Made by a program: the position numbers and the translations under genes | In this document: piece by piece, positions 21,901-35,535 of the stretch | Numbering within the stretch: the first letter of the stretch is position 1 | Layout of the letters: every line of letters starts with the position of its first letter | Notes under the pieces: generated by a model | Told to the model about the DNA's origin: nothing | The model's input: the letters and a program-made list of their open reading frames with translations, nothing else | Databases searched by the model: none | NCBI GenBank assembly: GCA_002221725.1 | Contig: NJFT01000089.1 | Location: forward strand, 83,560 to 147,559 | DNA length: 64,000 bases | Direction of reading: 5' to 3' | Origin: Scedosporium boydii | Taxonomy: Eukaryota; Ascomycota; Sordariomycetes; Microascales; Microascaceae

Positions 21901-24724
21901 ACAGAGATGGCCATTTCTCAAAATCGCCGAGGGCATCCAGCAGTCTTCCTGTCGCACGCTGGAAGGCCATACTCGATCGATTACATGTCTCGCCTTTGCA
22001 CCCAACGGGAAGACAGTCGCGTCTGCGTCGGCTGACTGCTCAATACGCCTCTGGGATACAGATCTGGGCTTGTGCAGAATGTCCCTCGACACAGACTCCA
22101 CTCCAACAGACCTTGTTTTTTCCTCTGACGGTACAACGCTCATGTGTGTTGCCGGACACTGCGTGTTGAGTTGGGATATTGTAACCGGCACGCTCCAGGA
22201 TAATGACCTTCCCGATCTTCCGGAAGAAGGGCATCAATCCTTCTCACCCGACGGCCGGATACTGGCCGTTGTTACACCGTGCACGTGGCCTGTGGAAATC
22301 GGCCTTCGATTTCTTGACCCCTTCGATGATATTCATATTTTGGACGTCGCTAAACGTACTCTCAAAACCACCGTAACCACTAGCAAAGTGGATCTATTAG
22401 CATTTTCTCCAGACGGCACTCGGTTAGCATGCAGCTCGATTGACGGATCAATATCTCTCTGGAACATATCAGCTGAGGCCACTCAAAAATGGTGTTTGAG
22501 GCCTTTACGCTCCCCTTACAGCATTGAAGGAATTGCTATTTCCTCCAACAAGGTCATCTTGTCCTCGAATTATATGCACGCCATTCGAATCCTAGACTCT
22601 GTTAGCGGCAAAGTTGATCGGATGATTCACCTCCCTGGAATATTTCCAACAAGCATGATATTTTCATCGCACGATGAAACCATAGCAGGAGCCTGCGAGG
22701 ACGGGAAAATACGCATCTGGGATAGTGCAAGGCCCGAGAATGGGCTTGTGCTTGGAAGCGCACACAGAGTAGCCCGGATGGCTTGCGCCCCCAATGGACG
22801 AATGATTGCATCGGCTTCAGGTGACCACGCAATACGACTTTGGACTGTTCCAGCCGGCTGGAGAGATATTAAACAGCCCTCTTATCGACCCAATGATCGT
22901 CATGCTAGGTATATCGCCCTTTCACGAGACCATGCAACAATTGCGTTAAGCTTGGGGACCACTATTCAACTATGGGATGCCGAGACAGGCCTTGAGCGGC
23001 TCCGTCTGGTAGCAGATCATCGGAAACCAGTGGACTCCGTTGCTTTCTCCCCGGAAGGTAGAGATGTCGCCTCATCTTCATCAGGCGTTGTCTGCCTCTG
23101 GGATACGAGAACGGGTGAACAGAAGCAAGCCGTGACCTCTCCTAGCGGGAATACGAGTCGCACAGGCCCAGCATTTGACGCTGATTGGACTGTCTGCGAC
23201 GTTGCCTTTTCACCTAATGGTCAAGTTATCGCTTGCGCATCTGAGAGGGGACTACGACTCTGGGACGCCAAGACAGGCATCTTTCAGTCCACGCATAAAT
23301 TCTCCAACTTTAAATACTCGAGCGGGACTCACATTGTATCACGGGATGGGGGACTTGTGATAACATGGAGCGAATATGAGTCGTTCTTCTGGGATACAGG
23401 AAATGAAATAGTGAACGGCCATAATAATCTCAGGACGTCGGAATCTAGAAAGATCGCTATCTCTCCCGACGGCACCTGGTTGGTAATTCCAATCGGGGAA
23501 TTCATTCTCCTTACGGATTCCGCTACGAGAACTCGCCGTTCCTGGATCTGGAGGGGCTACCCATTCCTGCAAGTGTTACAATTCTCATCAGACAGCATGA
23601 CACTCGCCACGACAGACAAGAATACGATTCACCTATGGAGCGCTGTTACTGGAACCCACCTTCGTACGCTACAAGGCCATGAATTTTGGGTCAACGCCGT
23701 TACCTTCTCTCCTGATAGGAAGAAATTGGCATCAGCTTCGTATGACTTGACTGTCCGACTCTGGGACCGCGAGGCAGGAAATCTGCTATATACATTTCAT
23801 GATACGGGGAGTTTGATCCACTTGCTTGCATTCTCGCCCGATAGCAGGACACTTACCTGCTGCTCTCACAAATCCATTTGTATTTGGGACTGTGATAACG
23901 GTAGCGTGCTATTGGCACATAAGCTCGATGATGGTGAGACGGATAACGCTGTCACCACAATATCACCAAGAGGCGGGAAGGTTGCCTTGGCTTCAAGCAA
24001 CGGAAGGCAGTGGGTGGTCAACATATGGGAGACATCAGTCAATCTCCGCCATCGGCCCACTGTGGTTGAAAGCGACAAAATCCACGGACTGGTTTTCTCG
24101 GCCGATGAAACCACACTGGGAGTATCTTTGTCAAATTGTACGCAGCTCTGGGATGTGGCGACTGGCCAAATTAGGAACAGCATTCCTGTCGCCGGATACC
24201 ACCGGCGAATAGCACTTTCACCTGATGGCAAAGTGGCCGCTCTAATAGGTCATTTTTCGTTTAAGCTTGAGCTCTGGTACACTGGGGCGAACCAGCTCAA
24301 GCTAATGGGGCAATTTGGGTTCAGACAAGGATACGTCGCTGAATGCTCATTTTCGCCAGTGGGGACGACGCTTGTCATGAAAGGGCCAAGTGTTTATGAC
24401 TTCTTAATCTATACAATCGGAGACTTCGATATCGAGAAGCAAATGCCCAGCCGGAGTAGGCTTCAACTTCCACGCCACCAGCGTCAGTATTTCCAGAATT
24501 CAGTGCCAAATAGCGATATCGAGGTCTCCAATCCCTTCTGCGGCCAAAGCGACCTGAAGAACAAGCTCATGGCCAGCGGGGAATGGGTGTTCCGCCAGGG
24601 AAAGCGTGTGTTTTGGCTCCCCAAGGATTACAGGGTTGAGTGTAAGGCTATGGACGATCATACTGTTGCCTTAGTAGGTCCGGACGGAGATTTAACAACC
24701 TTAAGATTCGACTTCAGGCAGTAG
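18945..24724 (+). CDS. NOD-like receptor: RelA/SpoT-like N-terminus - NACHT - WD40
   Basis: Exons 18945-19981, 20040-21657 and 21734-24724 keep frame and give 1881 residues. Residues about 40-230 are RelA/SpoT-like: FWIYGRVKAAESVEKS (conserved R, K, S, K), HDLAGIRIVL, FEIQLTDIGNHLHNE and HPFLYK, so key synthetase residues look kept. A NACHT module follows with Walker A GTAGIGKST (about 406) and Walker B VIVIDALDECD (about 517). The C-terminal half (about 955-1870) is a long WD40 array (GHTRSITCLAFAPNGKTVAS, GHEFWVNAVTFSPDRKKLAS). Its repeats differ strongly from each other, unlike the near-identical repeats of HET-E-type NWD genes. Intron 2 (GTAGGT to CAG, 76 nt) is strong. Intron 1 (19982-20039, GTGGGT to TAG, branch CTAAT, 58 nt) is chosen because it alone joins the frames into LPTVRSASYDSGEDEHL, normal pre-NACHT sequence. 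The inferred role is ligand sensing by WD40, NACHT oligomerisation and activation of a nucleotidyltransferase effector. Confidence 0.88.
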
Positions 24725-24899
24725 CTTAATAATACTATATATTCACTCTTCTTCTTTCTGATGTATAAGTCGACATAACTCTCCTATGCCGATACTCCCC
24801 TACACCACACAGGTGCGGCCATTCTTTACTCTCCAGTTACAAGGTAGAAGGCACAAAGGAGACGCTGTTGGGCTCGTACGCTATCATCAGATACCGGTC

Positions 24900-25860
24900 C
24901 TACAGATCGCAGCGCACCCATAAGATATGTGACGAAAAACACCGTATTCGTTGGCCTCTCCAAGCCACCCAGCTGAATCCTCCGTCGTATTCTACCTCGA
25001 CATCTAGGCACACGTTGCGCCTCTGCTCCTCCGATGGTGTGATCTCGATACGGCACGCCGTCATGCCTCGGGCTCTTTTCCCAAAGCGGGTTGATATGAG
25101 GGGCCGGTCGATCGCAAGTCCCACTCCGGGACTGTGTACCTATTCCCTTGAGCATGCGGCATACTCAATACGGCCGCGGACCACAACCTCCACGAAGTTG
25201 GTACCGCTGGTGTCGCCATCGTTGGCAACCCCAATCAGATTGTCGACCGTGGTGGAATCCGCCAAGGCTATCGTCTCGGCGTAGGTCGCCAATATTACAT
25301 CGGTTTCACCTCCTATGAGGTAGCAGACAATAGACACGGCCGTAGAGTCGTCTAGTGAACATGCTAGTCTCATAAGCCACAAGGCTCCGAAGCCGTGAAC
25401 CCCCCAATAGCCGCCTTGCTGCATCTCAATGACTTGCCGCATATCAGTAGCTTGCTGTGTTTTAACGCATCGCGAGGGCGTAAGGGAGCTAAGGCGTCTA
25501 TAGTCTGATTCTTTCCGCACGTAGTAGACGATACTTGTGTAAGTTGGGCCTCCCGCGATGAGCGTCCCCGAGGCGGAGAACGTCATGGCATGGGTATTTA
25601 CGCAACTCGCCTCGTACCGGAGTACGGATCGCCTGGAGGCAGCGTCGAAAAGGAGAATCAACGGGGGATTGGTGTGTTTCACCAGAGCAAACAGCATGCC
25701 ATGAGAGTTGAGCGCCAGTGCGGTGATGTACACCGGGAGCGTCGTCTCGACGTGCGTCCAGTCTCGAAGGTCTACCAGAAACATCCTGCGTTTTATGGCC
25801 ATGAGGCCAAGCCTCGAGTCGGGGGAGAACGCCCAGCTGCTACAGCTAGGCTTGCGGCAG
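24900..25860 (-). pseudogene. WD40-like beta-propeller gene fragment with an in-frame stop
   Basis: A minus-strand frame runs from about 25860 (FRCRKPSCSSWAFSPDSRLGL, a typical WD40 strand) through LFALVKHTNPPLILLFDAAS and AMTFSASGTLIAGGPT to a TAG at 25140-25142. It continues in the same frame to 24900 as VGLAIDRPLISTRFGKRARG and beyond, with protein-like composition. Upstream it is closed by TGA just before FEDFRCR. It is probably the tail of a decayed NACHT-WD40 or similar gene; the single TAG and the missing 5' part argue against function. It converges with the intact NLR, 175 bp away. Confidence 0.5.
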
Positions 25861-26095
25861 CGGAAATCCTCGAATCAAAGACAAGAAGTGCCCCGGAATT
25901 GCAGCTTGACCGACGCAGTTGCCATTTCCCAGAGGTCGGCTCGGTCCGCACGCTGGGTTCCGCAGAGTTGAAGACGGCGACGACGAGCAAGCGGATCCAC
26001 CAAACTCGGACATAGGACCAAAGAAGGCGTGCGTGCGTGTCGATAAAATGGCAATTCCTTCGCGTGCCCATTTTGGAAGCTGGATTTTAGCGCTT

Positions 26096-26467
26096 ACTCA
26101 CGGAGCTTCCGATTAGAATGCCTGAAAAAGAAAAAACATGTCAGCCATCGATTCACATCCATCACTGTAGGCACAACTGATTACTGTTTGGGGATGACAG
26201 GATGGGGGAAATAGACTTACCAAGACCAAACCCAACGTAAGGAAGGCTTGTAAAGAGCGAGAGCCACCAGCTTTCCAGCTCATATTTACCCTTCTTCTCA
26301 TTGAAAACACCGAACGTGCGTTGAAAGGAGTCCATAGCCTGCGTGGAATTGAACCCTTGCTGATCAAATCCAAAGTTGAACTGGGAAATGGAAATAACCA
26401 TGATGGTGAGCGTCAACGGCAAGTTGAATGTCTCGCGGATCGCGAGAGACCTGAAGGCGTTAAACAT
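26096..26467 (-). pseudogene. N-terminal fragment of an MFS sugar transporter
   Basis: Minus strand, ATG at 26467. The frame reads MFNAFRSLAIRETFNLPLTL, then ISISQFNFGFDQQGFNSTQA and LFTSLPYVGFGLG, the start of a fungal hexose/maltose-type permease (first membrane segment and the GFDQQGFN loop). A GTAAGT donor at 26220 and a pyrimidine-rich acceptor give a 20-nt exon (26121-26102: ILIGSS) that continues the transporter, followed by another GTGAGT donor. Beyond that no transporter exon is visible; the next sequence is the WD40-like remnant. The gene is therefore 3'-truncated, with about 90 of some 500 residues left. Confidence 0.65.
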
Positions 26468-29060
<2,593 letters not shown>

Positions 29061-30240
29061 TTGGCAACTATTCCCCAGGAGTCATGTAAAACGAGGTGCC
29101 GGTTGCTTAGAGGAGGATACTAGTGCTTGCATCAATATTTTTTCGTCCAGCCTAGATGCAGGACCAGGAATAATAAAAGAAAGATATAGTATAGACTATT
29201 TTCTTCATGATATCCGGCGATCTGGCAAATTACCACCTACACGTAGATACATCTACATCGAGGTGGGAAAGGAACTGCCTAGGAACTGGGAGTAGCTTAG
29301 CCAGTAACATTCCAATGGAAAGTTGCAGAGGCAGATGGTGCTTGGGAGACAGGTACCACGACAAGCGTCCACACGCTGTGAGGAGTATTGTAGAAGACAT
29401 CCCGAGGCCACGAATCATGCGACTCCGCACCCACAGCGCGATTGCAACAAGCTCTCCGATTCAGTCGATCGAGATCCGAGTTAAAGGGGGAAAGTGACAG
29501 CGCGCTAACCGACGACATCCGACAGCTGTCTTAGTCTTCCATTTCAGGCATAGACGAGCTACACCTCAGACAAATTCGTTTGAGGGTATGAAATGGTTAT
29601 GAAATGGTTATAAAGCTAGAATACTGCCGGGGTTGAGTAATCGGAAGGGAAATAATAGGCTACCAAAGATGAAACCGACCCAGCTACCCTATCCCACACT
29701 CCGGATCACAGCTCAACACACTAGAGCCATCATAGCATCAGCATCACCACTAGTTCTACATGGACGCTAGCACCTACTGTGCCATCATCTAGTCGGTATG
29801 ACGCGCGAGGCGTTAGTAGATCCCAGCCGCGCGGTTACCTATTCGACTCTGAGATACCACGCCCTGCATCCACCGTGCGTATCTGCCGTTCAGAATGGTC
29901 GAACTCATTTTAACCGAGTGGCTTAAGATGCAGATGCTAGGATGCTCTGTCTCAACGATTGGTGATGAACGCCGTAGTATTCGAAGCCTTAGGAATCAGC
30001 TCCTGCATCACTGTGGCAGGTGGCCAGGGGCCGTCTGCCATTGGAGACAATGCCTCGTTCCACGGTCTTGGCGTACTGACTTTATCAATTCGTGTCAGAT
30101 CCGTGATTTCTTTCTGATTTGATTGAATCAAAGAAGTTGGCGAAATGGGACGTGGCAACGCCGTGGCTGACGGACGAGGCGGCCATGCGGCCTGTATTGC
30201 AGTCCCCATACTGAAGTCCTTTGGCCCGCATAGCCGTTGT
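29061..30240. other. intergenic, no gene seen
   Basis: About 1.2 kb between the sulfatase and the Rho-type GTPase, which converge. A short tandem ATGAAATGGTT x2 occurs at about 29588-29610. Nothing else is supported. Confidence 0.55.
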
Positions 30241-31165
30241 CTATAGAATTGAACACTTCGACGATCTGCCTTTAGAATGCGTAGAGCGCTGTGGCCGTGG
30301 CCCAAGCGCAGCGCTGCGAAAACAGAGCAGATTAGTTAACAAGTTCGAGTCATGGCTGGGCACCCTATTTATGAGACTTACCGCACTGCTTCGTCGAACA
30401 CAGCTGACACGTTTTTGTGGGTTAACGAAGAGCATTCGACATATTTGTGAGCCAAGATTTCCCGGGCAAGGGCCGAAGCATGCTCATAGGATACAGGTGC
30501 TATGTGCTTGTTCTTCAAGTTCATCAAAGTGGCGGCGTCGTCGCGCAGGTCGAGCTGGGTCCCGACAAGCACGATAGGTGTATTTGGAGCAAAATGTTCA
30601 ATATCGTCTAACCACTGAAATGAATACATTGTTAGCATATACGAAGCGTTTCGATATACACGGTCTGCGACGTACCTTGTGCTTGACGTTTTCGAACGAG
30701 CAGGGCTGGACTATAGAAAAACATACGAGGAAAACATCGGCTCGCGGGAATATCTCTCGCCATGTTCGGGTTTTCAGTATGTAGTCTTCTTCAGGAAACA
30801 CAGTATCCCAAAGGGAAAGGCCGATTGGTTCGCCACCATCAGCCTTTCTCCTTTCGGCATAGTTGTCAAATCTGTGTGAAAGTGTCGTCAGTCTCGGGGA
30901 ATAAAGCGTTAACCTTGCTTATGAGAGAGAAGCAATGGGGCTGACGAACACACTGGGAATATAGTCGTGAGGAAATGCCTTTGTCGTGTGCGAGATAAGA
31001 AGGCATGTCTGTGTGGGGTGTTAATCTGCGGAAGTGGTGTTTGCGGACATTGTTACACGCTTGTGGCCTACCTTGCCAACATTACCGTCCCCAATCACGA
31101 CACACTGGGGCAGTCAGTCAACGCGACACACAGCGACAGGAGAGGCTCACATTCAGGGATTTCAT
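30241..31165 (-). CDS. Rho-family small GTPase with altered switch II
   Basis: Six exons on the minus strand: 31165-31151, 31104-31072, 31008-30950, 30871-30676, 30614-30382 and 30313-30241, giving 202 residues. G1 GDGNVGKT (residues 10-17) is split by an intron. Then come effector region FPHDYIPSVFDNY, NKxD-type box GTQLD, the Rho-specific insert region (DAATLMNLKNKH), ECSSLT (G5) and the C-terminus RSSKCSIL, a CAAX box ending in Leu and predicted geranylgeranylated. The G3/switch II segment reads LWDTVFPEEDYILK where Rac/Cdc42 have WDTAGQEDY: the Gly and the catalytic Gln (Gln61) are missing. Intrinsic GTPase activity is therefore expected to be weak. One donor (GTTCGT at 30949) is non-standard but gives the only in-phase join. 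A membrane-bound regulatory GTPase is inferred. Confidence 0.8.
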
Positions 31166-32249
31166 GACTGGATGAACCCTGCCGTACGCTGTTGTGCTGC
31201 AGAAGCGGAGGCAGGTCTCAGTAGCAGAAGGAAGTGTCTCGAAAGAGCAGTGGGACAAAGCAGCAGGCCTTTTCGTGATGTCCCTACTTCTCCTTTTATA
31301 GTTGGCGTGTACCCCTGAATGGTCACGAGTCCCCAGTCTGGCATGTTCCATCCCGGACGCTAGTCCAATGGACCCACTTGCCGACCACGAGGGGCGACAG
31401 ATAAATAAGTTTACTAGGAGTCGACTAGGACCTATTCAACCGCAATGCATGTTTCCGGGGGCCTTTCAACAGGTGTATGTCAGTTTTCCGTTCTTTTCAC
31501 ACATTCTTCCTGTCTGACTCGAAGGCAGATGGCCCAGCCAAGAGTCAATTCTGAACCTGTAAGCTGTGTAATGATAATACGAACATGCCTGTTTTCTTCA
31601 AATCCTCGTCGACATTATTAGCAGCAACGCAGCTTCGCAAGTCTGGATCCTCTACTTTTCCTTGAGTTAGTCGGTACTGGCTTCTATAGCGCGCACAGGA
31701 TCCCCAAGTCTTCTGAATCCTCCTTTGAGTATAGCCAGAATGATACTTCAGTTCTGGGACTCCAGATCTCAATTGCAATAAAGGGGCCTACCCTAGCTCC
31801 CTCGAATGTGCCTCGGGCCAAGATGCCCAAGATCCGTTTCTTGCACAAAGCTAATTGGCCCGCAATGCATGCACAGCCTCCCTTTTCTGCTCCTCTCGAC
31901 AACAGTTGCATGCGAATTTTTGGCGAAAGAGAGTAAGATTCTTATCCTTTCCCACGGGGCACTGTCAGGCAATAACGCTGTCCACTACGAAGTAAGTAGA
32001 ATCTAATCAAGCAGCACCAGCATCCACGCCCTACAGGATACCAAGCTGCCAAGCTGCCAAGAAGAAAGTATCCATAAGCAGGCGAAACATTATGCCGAGC
32101 ACAAGGATGAATTTGCAGGCTCGTGCGGAACCTATCTGAGTATGGTATTATAAATCCCAGCGCTTCTCTGAGCAGGCATATCTGGAACCCCACCCCAGTG
32201 GACCGAGCCTCATCAGGCAATCCAGTCCCACGTCCCCGGCTCAATAAAG
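31166..32249. other. intergenic, no gene seen
   Basis: About 1.1 kb between two divergent genes (the GTPase on minus, the next gene on plus), so it should hold both promoters. No supported coding or RNA feature. Confidence 0.55.
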
Positions 32250-33494
32250 ATGGACACTGAACTGAAGATCGACCCGAGATTCGCCGACATTCTCGAGACC
32301 TCCGCGCTCGCTTATGAAGCAGAAGAGCACAGTGCTCACGAGAAAGCGCTCGCCTTGCACAACGATGCGATCAATAGATTGACTGCACTCGCAAAGAAGG
32401 GTGGTTTCTTTTCTTTCCTGTCGCGTGAGAAGCGACTTTTGAAGAGGCAGGTCGAGACAAAAATCGGTCTACATCGGGAGCGGATCAAAGCATTAGGGTC
32501 AAAACTGGCGGTGCCAGCAGTGACAAGTTCAAGCGTTGCGCGTGAGCTTGGTGCGACGGATGGCACGGCGGAAGCCCTTTTACAGGCTGCGTCCGTGGGC
32601 GATATCACTGATAACACACCACTTTCTCTAGTAAGTTTTGTTCACTCGTTTCCACAACGGATGCCTAGCACCGCTACGTAGGCGTGAATCCTGCCAAGGC
32701 CCCGGTGGGGGACACGAGGTTCAAACTTCATTAACGGGGTATCGTGTCGACAGGTAGAAATCCGCCACCCTCAGGATGATCACTTACCCCTAGAAGCGGC
32801 CATGGCAACTGTCCCTCCCGGCGTCCCCACTGAGACCTGGGTCGTCCGACGCGCGGGAAACACCGCGGCCGCCCTGGAGAAAGGATACTTCTTCACGGTC
32901 AAGGACGCCACCGAGACCAACACACTCTACATGCTCGAGGCTCCTATTATGTACGGCGCTCAGGTGCCTTTTGCGCGACTTTCTCGCGCAGGCGAATATC
33001 CACACACCGCCGCCCTGATTAAGCTCTGGCGGCCGGCGCCCATGCAAACCCTAGGGACTCGTATCCTGCACAAAGGCAGGCCGTTAGAGGTCGATAATAA
33101 CCTCCTGCAGGGGCCTGTCAAGGAAAACCCCGACGTGCGAGACCTAAGCCCGTGGGGACCTCGGCGCTTCAGCTACGGTTCGCGCAACTTGGTGTGGAAG
33201 CCCAAGTACCCAGAGAAGGGGCGCGAAGACGGTAATTTCGAGACTCTGTACGAGTACAACAGGACATGGGTCCGGTCTGACGGGTCGGGGAGGATGGATG
33301 ATGATGCGTGGGACGGGAGAATGCAGCCAGATACTCCGCTATGCTGGAGCGATCCCGTACCGAACATAATTGTCGATTTCGTATGGAAGATTCATTTCGT
33401 TGGGGGATTAGATCCGCTTTTCAAGGAGCATTTAATTGCGTCGCAGTTGGCAAAGATGGCGGCAATGGCTGGAAATTCGCTCGACTCTATATGA
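32250..33494 (+). CDS. two-exon protein with MIT-like N-terminal helices, function unknown
   Basis: Exons 32250-32630 and 32754-33494 are joined by a 123-nt intron (GTAAGT to ACAG, phase 0) and give 373 residues. The N-terminus is an antiparallel-helix pattern like a microtubule-interacting-and-trafficking (MIT) domain: YEAEEHSAHEKALALHNDAI, then SREKRLLKRQVETKI. The C-terminal 240 residues (ETWVVRRAGNTAAALEKGYF, FSYGSRNLVWKP, VPNIIVDFVWKIHFVGGLD) form a beta-rich globular domain that I do not recognise with certainty; a tubby-like or LOR-like fold is conceivable. No signal peptide or membrane segment. The frame is clean and composition normal, so it is probably a functional gene. Confidence 0.7.
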
Positions 33495-33663
33495 GGTTTT
33501 TATTCTGTACCTAAGGGGACACCTGATTGGAGATTTTGCGGCGGGACAAAGCGACGGCCTCGTGTCGAGCATTCTGGGGAAGTCTTCTCAAGTTACATTT
33601 TTGTGGTGTGCTTAGCTTTGGAAGGGTAACAGGTTCTCTCTTACACTCTCGCCGCATCCGCCC

Positions 33664-33717
<54 letters not shown>

Positions 33718-34947
33718 TCTAACCTCACGAATCCCTAGCCTCTGTCTTTTTATTCGAGCCAATCTTGAGCGAATACATCTATGGGTAGCACAGCTCCACC
33801 AGAGAAAACTCTATATTTTCGGGCTGCCTCCACCAGTGATCCAGTACGGAATCCCCTTCAGTATAGGACCGCTGACAAGGCTCTAAACTTCTCGAAGCCT
33901 TTCTAACCAGTCCATGAAAGAAAAGGCCGCAACGAGGAGACGAGAGGTCCAGGAGACAAAGGGTTGCTGACAATTCTGCTCCTCTAGAGCCATAATTTGA
34001 AGACATCCATCGATCAAAAGAGCGGTTGGGAGTGGCTGCATCTTCGGACGAAATTTCACAACCGCAACATCTAAGAGACAGGACCGAGCGCAAACAACTT
34101 GCCCTAGAGAAACATACGAAAACACCCGAAATCTATCGATCCTCGAGCCAACATAAGATTACCCCAATATTCCGGTGTGATATGAAGGCCACGAAGAACA
34201 ATTCTTCAAAGACATCGTTATAATACAGCCCACCGCTCTTCGTGCAGACGACTACAAAGGAAATACCTGCCGCCAAAGAGCAGCTCAATGAGATAATTCT
34301 ACTAAGAGATCATGAGATAAGGGTTTAGCGCTCTGGAACGCGTTGTTGTTCGGGCCTTAGTCACGGGACATAGGCCATTCACAACCGGTTTTATTGGAAT
34401 ATCTAGCTTGCTCGGACTTGAAAGAGGGGGAAACTTTGTTATGTGAGAAACGTCAATGTCAAATGTCAAAATCAAGTTATCAGGAAGCAGTTTCGTAATT
34501 ATATGCGTATTTGAAAGACGATGAAATATTTAGAAGCGTGCACATTTTGGAGGATTCCCTTTTGGATGACATATCTGCCCGGCAGGGGAACGGTTTATGA
34601 TGCATGAGATCACGTCGTGTTAATTCACCGCACTGCGTTGCGAGCTGTTTAGTGCCTTGGATGTGTCGTGACCGCGGCAAGTACTTGAAAACTGGATAGA
34701 TGGCAATTTTTTTACTTTTCGAATCTCAATTCGCCGTTTTTTTTTTTTAAAAAGAGGTATCAGTAGTATAGACCCTCAACTCCAAGTTACAAAAACAAGA
34801 GTTTACAGCAGCTTTTCCTTTTAGTAAGGATTCGGCGAGTAGGCCCGGAAACCAAACAATTGGATGTGGGCACAAACCGGAGACAATAATAGCCAACCTG
34901 ACCTCCAAAGCGTCCCCACCCTGATTATCGGCCGAGCGATCGTGTTT
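33495..34947. other. intergenic, holds a long TC repeat
   Basis: About 1.45 kb between two convergent genes. Apart from the dinucleotide repeat at 33665-33712 no feature is supported. The open frames across the repeat are repeat artefacts. Confidence 0.6.
33665..33712. repeat. (TC)24 microsatellite
   Basis: An uninterrupted TC dinucleotide tract of 48 bases. It creates spurious open frames on both strands (poly Ser-Leu and poly Arg-Glu). Confidence 0.97.
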
Positions 34948-35535
34948 CTAGCTAGTTTCCTTGATGTGCTCCAAAAAGGCCTCGATCCTCACCCGATCGG
35001 CGGGGATATTGAGGTCCAGAGTGCCTTGGTGCACAGGTGACAGGTGATCCGTTCCTCCATCGCCGCTTCGTTTCCATTCGTAAAACCGGACCTTCGCGCC
35101 AATTCCCACCGCACCGTGGAGGTTACCACCGTCGCCGTCGCCGTCGCCGTTCTGGTTGGAATTCAGCTGGCAATACTGGGCGAGATGGCTCTCGGCGTCT
35201 TGCCACCCTGCGGGGTCGTCCTCTGTGCTGCTGCCCCTGCATTCGACGATGAATACCAACTTCTCGGAAAAATCGTCCCCGTCGCCACGCAGTATGCAGC
35301 GGACCTCCACAACAATGCAATCGGCTTCGTGGCCTGTTTGAAGCGGGACGGCCTTGGTTTCCACGGCGAACGCACTCTCTAGAAAAGTCCCTCCGCCGAT
35401 GGGAGTGACAAACCATTGGTGCAGAATATTCGCCCAGAGTATCTGGACGGGACGTTCCGTGGGAGATCCGGCCACCACTCGCAAATTGCGCCGGAGGCTA
35501 AGGTTATCATGGTGGAGGATCTGCCCCTCGGCCAT
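34948..35535 (-). CDS. small fungal protein, possible PD-(D/E)XK nuclease-like fold
   Basis: A single-exon frame of 195 residues starting MAEGQILHHDNLSLRRNLRV. A helical start (VQILWANILHQWF) is followed by ESAFAVETKAV, ADCIVVEVRCI and LVFIVECRG, then a helix WQDAESHLAQYCQLN. This order (Glu, Asp on a strand, then E-x-(K/R) on a strand, then an alpha-helix) is that of the restriction-endonuclease-like fold seen in a common family of fungal accessory proteins. The usual Lys of the ExK motif is Arg here (ECR). A GGC/GAC-type repeat at about 35120-35152 encodes an Asp-Gly tract (NGDGDGDGG) in a loop. Function is unknown, and the fold assignment is by pattern only. Confidence 0.55.
   Translation of the reverse strand: MAEGQILHHDNLSLRRNLRVVAGSPTERPVQILWANILHQWFVTPIGGGTFLESAFAVETKAVPLQTGHEADCIVVEVRCILRGDGDDFSEKLVFIVECRGSSTEDDPAGWQDAESHLAQYCQLNSNQNGDGDGDGGNLHGAVGIGAKVRFYEWKRSGDGGTDHLSPVHQGTLDLNIPADRVRIEAFLEHIKETS

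Noticed and set aside
33511..33886. Open frames on both strands with Arg-Glu or Ser-Leu repeats
   Set aside because: They are produced by the (TC)24 microsatellite and have no other support.
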